Shown piece after piece: positions 18,738-26,863 of a stretch of DNA of 32,414 nucleotides (the first letter of the stretch is position 1; each line of letters opens with the position of its first letter). Under the pieces are notes generated by a model that was given only the letters and a program-made list of their open reading frames with translations, was not told the origin of the DNA and made no database searches. This DNA is from an uncultured Bacilli bacterium. Lineage in GTDB: Bacteria; Bacillota_I; Bacilli_A; RF39; UBA660. A program made the position numbers and the translations under genes. The stretch lies in the NCBI GenBank assembly GCA_947628275.1, contig CANQZD010000003.1:1-32414 (forward strand), written 5' to 3'.

Positions 18738-19631
18738 ATGAAAAAAAAGAAAGTTATTCGTTTTGTTATCATTATAAGTATCTTCTTATTAATTTTTCTT
18801 CTTGTTTATCTAATTAATGGTAAGAACAGATTAGGAATTGAAAAATATGAAGAACCACCTGCTGAAAAAATTCCTTATGATATGACACTTGTTGATGATT
18901 ACAGTTATTTCTTTTCCGTTGTTAATATCATAAATAATTATTTGAATTATGTTAAAAATCAAGATACGGAAGCTTTAATTAATATTTTACATCCTGAGTA
19001 TCTTGATTCATATAAAATAAATAGCAATAATTTATATGAAAATTTAGGCACTTTTACTGAGGGTTTACAACTAGCTTATGAAGCCAAAAATATGGATTAT
19101 AAAATTTATGATAATCGGTATCTTTACTATGTTAAAGGGGATATTATTGAAAATGATTTTGAAGATAGTAAAATCATTATGAATGATGTAATGTTTTTAG
19201 TTAATATTGATTATGATAATATTACTTATGCAATCTATCCTCTAAATTATCTTTATGAAACCTTACCAATTATCAACCCTCAAAAGCCTATTAATTTAAA
19301 TGCTTATAATGAATTAATTGGTTCAAATGTTATAACTAAAGATTATTTGTGTAATTTATACTTAAATGATTTTATTATTAAGCTAAATAATAACTTGGAA
19401 AATACTTATGATTTATTAGCTAATAATTTTCGACAAAAATCTTTTGCCCACAAAAAAGATTATTTAAATTATATGCAAAATGTTAAAGATAAAATTAGTT
19501 CACAAGTATTTAGTTGTAGCTCATTAAGTGGTAAGAAAAAAGTTTATGAAGTTAAAGATATGAATTTTAATGTTTTTACTTTTACAGAAGAAAGTATTAT
19601 GAATTATAAAGTTGAATTTACAATCAATTAA
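18738..19631 (+). CDS. Bitopic membrane protein with large extracellular region; possible VirB8/TcpC-like (NTF2-fold) T4SS component
   Basis: N-terminal TM RFVIIISIFLLIFLLVYLI followed by two similarly organised soluble segments; lies between a wall hydrolase and a VirD4-like gene. Fold assignment is inference. Confidence 0.5.
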   Translation: MKKKKVIRFVIIISIFLLIFLLVYLINGKNRLGIEKYEEPPAEKIPYDMTLVDDYSYFFSVVNIINNYLNYVKNQDTEALINILHPEYLDSYKINSNNLYENLGTFTEGLQLAYEAKNMDYKIYDNRYLYYVKGDIIENDFEDSKIIMNDVMFLVNIDYDNITYAIYPLNYLYETLPIINPQKPINLNAYNELIGSNVITKDYLCNLYLNDFIIKLNNNLENTYDLLANNFRQKSFAHKKDYLNYMQNVKDKISSQVFSCSSLSGKKKVYEVKDMNFNVFTFTEESIMNYKVEFTIN

Positions 19632-19657
19632 TATTTTGTGGTTTTAGTATTTTGTAG

Positions 19658-19663
19658 TATAAT
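19658..19663 (+). promoter_or_regulatory. Possible -10 element (TATAAT) upstream of the VirD4-like gene
   Basis: TATAAT with weak TTGTGG (19636-19641) 16 bp upstream. Confidence 0.4.
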
Positions 19664-19687
19664 AATGAAAGTTAAAGGAGGGCGACT

Positions 19688-21799
19688 ATGAAATTCCGAG
19701 TTTCACCAAAAGATTTTACAATTTTCATCATTTTTTGCATTTTTTTGCTTTATTTATGTGCTATTGCTGTTTTAAATTTTTCTTCATTTGCTAATGATGG
19801 AACCTTTCATGGCTTAAATCCTTTTCCGGCTTTTGGACCTGATTATATCTTTTTAACTTTATTTATGTTTGTGATGGCATTAGTTATGATATTTTCTAGT
19901 GTTTCATCTTATATTTTTGAAAAAGATAAAAGTGGTAAAAGATTAATTAATGTTAAAGAAAAAGAAGAAAAAGGTTATTCTCGTTGGGCTAAAGAAAAAG
20001 AAATCAAAGAAGATAAAGGAATCGTTCATATTAAAGCGATTGATAAAAATATTGAAGGTGCAGGAATTCCAATTATTAATAATGGTACTGATTTATGGGT
20101 TGATAATGGGGAATATCATACTTTAATTATTGGTACAACTGGTAGTGGTAAATCTGAATGTGTGGTTAAACCTCAAGTTAATGTTTTGGCTAAAAAAGGC
20201 GAAAGTATGATTGTTACTGACCCTAAAGGTGAACTATATAAATATTGTGGAAGTTATTTAAAAGAACAAGGTTATAATATTATTGTTTTAAATTTTAGAG
20301 ATCCTGAAGAGGGTAATGCTTGGAATCCCTTGACGGCGCCTTATCAAAATTATAAAAATGGTAATCGTGATAAAGCTACTGAATTATTAGATGATATTGC
20401 TACTAATATTTTAGTGGACCCAAAAAACAAAGAATCTGCCTTTTGGGAAAGAAGTGCAGCTGACTATTTTTGTGGTCTTGCTTTAGGCTTATTTAAAGAT
20501 GCTAAAGAAAGTGAAGTAAATTTAAATTCTATAAATGTTATGAGTACTATTGGCGAAGAACGTTTTGCAACTAGTCATTATATTAATGAATATTTTAACT
20601 TAAAAGGTGCTGATTCTTCTGAATATATCTTTGCTTCAAATACAATTAATGCTCCAAATGAAACCAAAGGGGGTATTTTATCAACCTTTAGACAAAAAAT
20701 AAGAATTTTTTCTTCAAGAGAAAAATTAAGTGAAATGTTATCTTATAGTGATTTTGATATGCGTTCTATAGGTGAACAAAAAACGGCTGTTTTCTTAATA
20801 ATTCATGATGAAAAAACGACTTATCATAGTTTATTAACCGTCTTTTTAAAACAATGTTATGAAACACTAATTGATGTAGCTAAACAACATGGTGGTAAAT
20901 TACCAGTTAGAACCAATTTTATTTTAGATGAATTTGCCAATATGCCACCTTTAAGTGATGTTGATTCCATGGTTTCAGCGGCAAGAAGTCGGGATATTAG
21001 ATTTACCTTTATTATTCAAAACTTTTCCCAATTAGATGACGTGTATGGTAAAGAAGTCGCCCAAACAATTAAAGGAAATTCTAACAATTGGATATATTTG
21101 ATAAGTACAGAAATGGCTGCTTTAGAAGAAATTAGTAAAATGTGCGGTGAAGTTAAAAGTAAAGAAAAAGATAAAACAGCATCAACGCCATTAGTAACTA
21201 TTACAGATTTACAAAAGATGAAACTTTTCCAAGCCATCATTATCCGTTCAAGAATGGCTCCATTTAAAACTCAACTAGAACCAGACTTTAAAATGGATTG
21301 GGGAATTGAACGTAAGGAAATGGCTTTCCCTCATCGTCAGATGAAACATGTTGATACTTTCGATATTAAAAACTATGTTTCCGAAGCTAAAAGAAAACAA
21401 ATGATGGAAAATAATTCTAGTGATTCAAATCCTTTTAATCCTTTTGCTAATCCTAGTTTACCTCCAATGGGCTTTAACCCTTTTGGTGGAATTCCAATTA
21501 ATAACGGTGGTGCAATGCCTACAATGAATAGACCAGCTGGCAATTTAACAAGTGAAGAAATTGATAAAATGATTGCCGATATCGATAAAAAATTGGCTGA
21601 ATTAGATGAAGAAGAAGCAAAAGAAAAAGCAAATCTTGAAAATCAAGTATCTAATAAAGACAAAGTTAAACCAATTATTAAAGAAGAAACACCTAAGGAA
21701 GAGGAAAAGCCAAAAATTAATGTTGATACTGATGCCATTATTATGAATGATAATATGATTACTGATGATGAATTTTTTGATGATTTTTTTAATGATTAA
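19688..21799 (+). CDS. VirD4/TraG-family type IV secretion coupling ATPase
   Basis: Two N-terminal TMs; Walker A IIGTTGSGKSECVVKP; MIVTDPKGELY; FILDEFANMPPL; FIIQNFSQLDDVYG; acidic/disordered C-terminal tail. Confidence 0.92.
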   Translation: MKFRVSPKDFTIFIIFCIFLLYLCAIAVLNFSSFANDGTFHGLNPFPAFGPDYIFLTLFMFVMALVMIFSSVSSYIFEKDKSGKRLINVKEKEEKGYSRWAKEKEIKEDKGIVHIKAIDKNIEGAGIPIINNGTDLWVDNGEYHTLIIGTTGSGKSECVVKPQVNVLAKKGESMIVTDPKGELYKYCGSYLKEQGYNIIVLNFRDPEEGNAWNPLTAPYQNYKNGNRDKATELLDDIATNILVDPKNKESAFWERSAADYFCGLALGLFKDAKESEVNLNSINVMSTIGEERFATSHYINEYFNLKGADSSEYIFASNTINAPNETKGGILSTFRQKIRIFSSREKLSEMLSYSDFDMRSIGEQKTAVFLIIHDEKTTYHSLLTVFLKQCYETLIDVAKQHGGKLPVRTNFILDEFANMPPLSDVDSMVSAARSRDIRFTFIIQNFSQLDDVYGKEVAQTIKGNSNNWIYLISTEMAALEEISKMCGEVKSKEKDKTASTPLVTITDLQKMKLFQAIIIRSRMAPFKTQLEPDFKMDWGIERKEMAFPHRQMKHVDTFDIKNYVSEAKRKQMMENNSSDSNPFNPFANPSLPPMGFNPFGGIPINNGGAMPTMNRPAGNLTSEEIDKMIADIDKKLAELDEEEAKEKANLENQVSNKDKVKPIIKEETPKEEEKPKINVDTDAIIMNDNMITDDEFFDDFFND

Positions 21800-21806
21800 C
21801 TATAAG

Positions 21807-21830
21807 AGGCTTAAAGCCTTTTTTCTTTTT
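21807..21830 (+). terminator. Intrinsic terminator after the VirD4-like gene
   Basis: AGGC ttaaa GCCT followed by T-rich tract. Confidence 0.8.
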
Positions 21831-21843
21831 GTCAAAAAAGCCA

Positions 21844-21874
21844 TTGACTAGGGGGGGGGGTCTTATGTTATAAT
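21844..21874 (+). promoter_or_regulatory. Promoter with G10 homopolymer in the spacer (predicted phase-variable)
   Basis: -35 TTGACT (21844-21849), A + G10 (21851-21860), extended -10 TG-T-TATAAT (21866-21874); spacer 19 bp. Confidence 0.88.
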
Positions 21875-21901
21875 TGCTTTATAATAGAAAAGAGGATAAT
21901 A

Positions 21902-24900
21902 ATGAAAAAAATAAGTGTGAATTTGATTATGGTATTTAGCTTTTTCTTAGCATTTCTTCCCCATAATGTAAATGCTTGTACTGCCAATAGTGCATCTACT
22001 TTAAGAAGTTGCTTGGAAGGTGCTGATGAAATTATTAATATTGATTCTACTGGTTTGGGCAATACTTATAAAGAAGTTTTTGAAATTAAGCGAGATGTTC
22101 AAATTATTGGTAGTTCTGATAAAAGTAGTTTCGCAGGTCAATTTAAAATTGTTAACACTAATAGCAACAATAAAGTAGTTATTAAAAATCTTAAAATTAG
22201 TTTTCGACTTGATGTTGATGATAATAACTATAGTAATATTTTGGTAACATCACCAGTTGATTTAACCATCAGCAATATTTATACTTCATATGCATCTGGA
22301 ACACTTTCTACTCTTGAATTTAGAACTATTAATTTTGAAGGAAATATTGATGATTCTAAGGTAAATATTGAAAATAGTACAATTAATGGCTTTTTTGATG
22401 GTATAAGAATTGGTGGCGATAATGTAACAGTTAATATTAAAGATTCTTATATTCATAGTCGTTATGCTCTAGCTATTGGTAAAGAAGGAGAGCAACATTC
22501 TAAAAATCGTGTAAATATTTCTAATTCTAAATTGTATGCAACTTCTAATAATGAAGCTGAAGCTGCTTTAATTATTGGTGGTCAAGACGATTTAGAAGTT
22601 AACATTGATGGCAAAAGTGAGCTTAGTAATTCCAACTATGACAATGCTAATAAGCCTAAAGCTGCTGATATTATTCGCTTTTATAATGGTAAAGACAATA
22701 CTCTAAAAAATACTAATGTAACCATTAACATTAAAGATCAAACTATTATTGATGATGAGTCTATAAATAATGCTCCTAATCATCTTTTCCATTTTGGTGC
22801 AGCTAATTTAGATAGTAATAACGTTATTAATATTGGTAAAGATGTAAAAATGGAATTAAATGGTAAAGATAAAATTGAAATTGCCAAGAAATATAATAAT
22901 GACCAAACAGGTTATTATATTGTTGGTTTATATGACTTTGATGGTAGTTCTACAATTAAAACATACCCAACCAGTGATGTTGATGAACAGACTGATTTAG
23001 CAATGCAAGAAATTGCTAATAAAGTTGAAGAAAATTATAAATTTAAGGGTTGGTATACCGATGTTGATTTAACAAATTCTAAACCAACTAATATTACTAG
23101 TAATATTGATTTATATCCTAAAAAAGTAAAAATTTATACAGTTACTATTGCGGGTGAAGAGTTCAAAGAGGTTGAAGAAGGACAATCTTTAAAAGATTTT
23201 GCTTTAAGTAAAATTAATGAACTAAAAAATCCTGGCAATAAAATTATTGAAAATTTTTATAAAGAAAATGCTGATGGTAGTGAAACCGTTATTGATAAAG
23301 ATAGTATATTAGATTATGAAGTTTATGAAGATTTAAAAATAAATGTTAAATATAATGTTAAAATAACAATTAAAGATGATTCAGAAACTGAGTTCATTAT
23401 TCCTGAAGGTGGAACTTTAGATGGTCAAGACCTTGAATCTTTAAAAGAGGCAACTGACAAACAATTTGATCATTTTGAAGCTAATAATGAAAAAGTAATT
23501 GAAAGTGGCGATGGTGCGACAAAATTTACTGAAAATACTGAATTAGTTAGAAAATATACGGTTAATGTTACCATTGAAGGTCAAACTAATAATCCTTATA
23601 AATTAAATGAAGGTGATACACTTGATACATTAGATACTAAATATGATAAAATTTTAGAAAAACTAGAAAAAGTAACCAATGGTGGCAAGAAAACCTTTAA
23701 AGAATTTAGAAATACAGCAACTAATACTAAGATTGATAAAACTTCTCAAGTAACTAAAAATATTACCATTAAACCAATTTATGAAGTAGAAGTTACGATT
23801 GGTAAAACTAAAATTTCTGTTGAAGAAGGAACGACTTGGGAACAATTACAAACTAATGATTTGGCTAAACAAGCTTTAAGTGAATTAGAAAATATTAATG
23901 CTTCTCGTTTTGTACGTTTTGAAATTAATGGAACTCCTTTAACAAATGAATATGTTTTCAATGAGCCAGAAGAAATAACAGCTAGATTTAAAATTATTAT
24001 AACTATTGGTGAAGAACAACTAAGTTTATTAGAAGGTGAAAATTTTAATAATTTAAGTGCTAGTGATGAAGAAAAAGTTACTAATCTTAAAAATGTTGCT
24101 AATAAAACTTTCAGTCATTTTGAAAAAACTGGTGAAGAAATTGATGTTTATAATACCCCATTCAATGAAGATACCGTGTTGACCCCAGTATATAATGTTA
24201 ATGTATTACTTAATGGTAAAACTTACACTTTAAGAGATGACCAATCAATATTAAGTTACAATAATACCGAAATAAATGAATTATTAGATAATGTTGTTGC
24301 TAAACGCTTTTCTCACTTTTTAAATGAAAAAAATGAGGTAATAAATCGTGATACTATTATTACTGAAAATATGGAATTAAAACCTATCTATGTTATTGAT
24401 ATTACTATTGGCGATGAGAGCGTTACAGTTAATGAAAATAGTACATGGCAAGAAATTTTAACTAAAATTAATAGTAGCAGTTTAACTCAAGAAGCTTTAG
24501 AAAATTTAAAAAATTCTGGTTCTAAAAAATGGGCATACTTCGTTGATGATGATAATAATAAAATTGAAAATGATACAATATTTACTAAACATACTACTAT
24601 TAGTTCTAAATTTTATGTTAAAGTAACTATTCAAAATCAAGCTTTTGCTGATAAATATCTAGAAGTAATTGAGGGTGAAAATTTAAATTCTCTAACTCCT
24701 GATAATCAAGCTATATTAGATGAAATAAAAAATCAAGCTAATAAAACTTTCAGTCATTTTGCAAAAGATGGTGAAGTATATAATCTTGAAGATGCTATCA
24801 ATGAGGATGTAACTTTAACAGCTGTATATGAAATAATTATTACAATTAATGAAGAAGAATTTACTTTATATGATAATCAAACTTTAAATAGTTTAGGTGA

Positions 24901-26167
24901 TAAGTTAGACCATTTTAAAAATATTTCTGATAAATCTTTTGCTTATTTTGCAAAAGATGGTGCGAAAGTATTTGAAGATAGTACAACTTTCAGTGAAAAT
25001 ACTACAATTACTCCAATATATACAATTACTATAACAATTGAAGATGAAGAATTTTCTAATATTGCGGATAACTTAACTTTTGAAGAAATTAAAAATATAA
25101 GTGGAATAAAAGAAAAATTAGCTAGTTTAGAAAATGATCATTTTGCTTATTATGAAATTCTTGGTAAAGAAGTCAAAGATACTGATGTAATATCTACTAA
25201 TACTACAATTACTCCAGTATATTATGTTTTCTTAAAAGTTAATGATGTAACAATTAAATTATTAAAAGGTCATAGTTTTAAAACATTGACTTCTACAGAA
25301 AAAGCTAAAATAAGTCAATTTGAAAATCCTAGTGATAAATCTTTTAAATATTATTTAGCAAACAATGAAATAGTTACCGATGAAACTACTTTTGATACTG
25401 ATACTATTTTAGTACCTAAATATACAATTAAAATTACGATTGATGATGAAGAATTTACTCTTGATGAAGGTTCTAAATTAACTGACCTTGCTACTCAAGA
25501 AAAATATCAAGCTCTTAAAAATCCTCAAGATAAACAATTTAAATACTTTAAAAATGGTAATGAAATTGTTAATGAAGAGCAAGATATCTTTACTAGTAAT
25601 ACTACGTTAGATGCAATCTATGAAGTAACTGTTACTATTGGTAGTGAAAAAATCAATGTTTTAGAAAATACTAGTTTTCAACAATTAAAAGAAAATAGTG
25701 ATGTTAATAATTGGCTAGCTAACTTAAAAGATAATTCTAATAAAGAATTTGCTATGTTTGTTGATGAAGATAATCAAGAAATTTTGGATACAACCTTATT
25801 TATTAAAAATACAACTATTTTACCTAAATTTTCTATTATCATCTCAGTAGCTGACCATGAATTTAAATTACTAGAAGGTCAAACATTAAATGATTTAAGC
25901 GAAGAAGATAAAGCTATTTTAGAACAACTAATGGAATCTAGTAACCAAGTATTTAGTCATTATATCAATAAAGAAACTAAAGAAGTTGTAAATAATGATA
26001 CTAAACTTTATGAAAATACAACTTTAGAAATGGTGCTTGAAGAACAAGAAAATATTAATAATCCTCAAACTGGTGATAATATTTTTAAATATATTGGTCT
26101 AGCTATTGTAATGATAATTCTTATTGGTAGTTGTCTAAAAAAATTAATGGCTTATAATAAAAATTAA
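21902..26167 (+). CDS. Large repeat-rich cell-wall-anchored surface protein (LPXTG-like NPQTGD sorting signal)
   Basis: Signal peptide MKKISVNLIMVFSFFLAFLPHNVNA; N-terminal beta-helix-like region; FKGWYTD motif; about 14 repeats of 65-75 aa; C-terminal NPQTGDN, hydrophobic helix, basic tail. Confidence 0.9.
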   Translation: MKKISVNLIMVFSFFLAFLPHNVNACTANSASTLRSCLEGADEIINIDSTGLGNTYKEVFEIKRDVQIIGSSDKSSFAGQFKIVNTNSNNKVVIKNLKISFRLDVDDNNYSNILVTSPVDLTISNIYTSYASGTLSTLEFRTINFEGNIDDSKVNIENSTINGFFDGIRIGGDNVTVNIKDSYIHSRYALAIGKEGEQHSKNRVNISNSKLYATSNNEAEAALIIGGQDDLEVNIDGKSELSNSNYDNANKPKAADIIRFYNGKDNTLKNTNVTINIKDQTIIDDESINNAPNHLFHFGAANLDSNNVINIGKDVKMELNGKDKIEIAKKYNNDQTGYYIVGLYDFDGSSTIKTYPTSDVDEQTDLAMQEIANKVEENYKFKGWYTDVDLTNSKPTNITSNIDLYPKKVKIYTVTIAGEEFKEVEEGQSLKDFALSKINELKNPGNKIIENFYKENADGSETVIDKDSILDYEVYEDLKINVKYNVKITIKDDSETEFIIPEGGTLDGQDLESLKEATDKQFDHFEANNEKVIESGDGATKFTENTELVRKYTVNVTIEGQTNNPYKLNEGDTLDTLDTKYDKILEKLEKVTNGGKKTFKEFRNTATNTKIDKTSQVTKNITIKPIYEVEVTIGKTKISVEEGTTWEQLQTNDLAKQALSELENINASRFVRFEINGTPLTNEYVFNEPEEITARFKIIITIGEEQLSLLEGENFNNLSASDEEKVTNLKNVANKTFSHFEKTGEEIDVYNTPFNEDTVLTPVYNVNVLLNGKTYTLRDDQSILSYNNTEINELLDNVVAKRFSHFLNEKNEVINRDTIITENMELKPIYVIDITIGDESVTVNENSTWQEILTKINSSSLTQEALENLKNSGSKKWAYFVDDDNNKIENDTIFTKHTTISSKFYVKVTIQNQAFADKYLEVIEGENLNSLTPDNQAILDEIKNQANKTFSHFAKDGEVYNLEDAINEDVTLTAVYEIIITINEEEFTLYDNQTLNSLGDKLDHFKNISDKSFAYFAKDGAKVFEDSTTFSENTTITPIYTITITIEDEEFSNIADNLTFEEIKNISGIKEKLASLENDHFAYYEILGKEVKDTDVISTNTTITPVYYVFLKVNDVTIKLLKGHSFKTLTSTEKAKISQFENPSDKSFKYYLANNEIVTDETTFDTDTILVPKYTIKITIDDEEFTLDEGSKLTDLATQEKYQALKNPQDKQFKYFKNGNEIVNEEQDIFTSNTTLDAIYEVTVTIGSEKINVLENTSFQQLKENSDVNNWLANLKDNSNKEFAMFVDEDNQEILDTTLFIKNTTILPKFSIIISVADHEFKLLEGQTLNDLSEEDKAILEQLMESSNQVFSHYINKETKEVVNNDTKLYENTTLEMVLEEQENINNPQTGDNIFKYIGLAIVMIILIGSCLKKLMAYNKN
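23141..26050 (+). repeat. About 14 degenerate protein-coding repeats of about 65-75 codons
   Basis: Recurring pattern (V/I)x(V/I)TI....(F)x(L)xEG.xL..L.......L.......K.FxxFxxx........T.....T.(L/I)xPxY. Confidence 0.85.
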
Positions 26168-26188
26168 AAAACTCGTTTGAGTTTTTTT
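26167..26188. terminator. Bidirectional intrinsic terminator between the surface protein and clpP
   Basis: AAAAACTC gttt GAGTTTTTTT; A-tract and T-tract flank the stem on both sides. Confidence 0.8.
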
Positions 26189-26765
26189 AATTTTCAGTAA
26201 TAATCTCATCAATTAATCCATAGTTTTTAGCTTCTTTTGCTGACATATAATTATCTCGGTCAGTATCAATAATTATTTGTTCTAATTTTTGTTTTGTATT
26301 TTTAGCTAATATTTTATTTAATTTTTCTTTAACTTTTAAGATATGTTCACAAGCTATTTTCATATCGGAAGCTTGTCCTTGCATTCCTCCTAAAGGTTGA
26401 TGAATCATTACCTCAGCATTTAATAAAGCAAATCTTTTTCCTTTCGCACCAGAAGAAAGAATAAAAGCACCCATTGATGCTGCTAGGCCAACACATATTG
26501 TCCGTACCTCACTTTTAATATAATTCATTGTATCATATATTGCTAAACCACTTGTAACTTGACCACCAGGACTGTTAATATATAAATAAATATCATCATG
26601 ATTTTTACTATCTAAATATAGTAATTCACTGATTATTATATTGGCACTTGTATCATCTATTTCTCCTGTTAAAAATACAATTCGATCTTCAAGTAATCGG
26701 GAATATAAATCATAAACTCGTTCTTTGTTATTTTCTTTTTCTAAAACTGTTGGAATAATGTTCAT
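26187..26765 (-). CDS. clpP: ATP-dependent Clp protease proteolytic subunit
   Basis: [38 protein letters not shown] (Ser), MIHQPLGG (His). Confidence 0.97.
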   Translation of the reverse strand: MNIIPTVLEKENNKERVYDLYSRLLEDRIVFLTGEIDDTSANIIISELLYLDSKNHDDIYLYINSPGGQVTSGLAIYDTMNYIKSEVRTICVGLAASMGAFILSSGAKGKRFALLNAEVMIHQPLGGMQGQASDMKIACEHILKVKEKLNKILAKNTKQKLEQIIIDTDRDNYMSAKEAKNYGLIDEIITEN

Positions 26766-26863
26766 TTAATCACCTATAATTATCATAGTAAGATTTTGTA
26801 AAAAGTATTCAAAAAAAAAATAATTTATGATAAAATTAATTAGAATAAGAGGGAGTTAAGAAG

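Noticed and set aside
21851-21860. G10 tract as an assembly artefact
   Set aside because: Cannot be excluded without reads, but the exact placement in the spacer of an otherwise good promoter favours biology; kept as a finding.
21868-22062. Minus-strand ORF overlapping the surface protein start
   Set aside because: Antisense to signal peptide coding and promoter; no supporting features.
23663-23961. Minus-strand ORFs within the repeat region
   Set aside because: Arise from biased composition of the repeats.
23141-26050. CRISPR-like or tandem DNA repeat array
   Set aside because: Periodicity is at the protein level in a long intact ORF; no constant short repeats with unique spacers.
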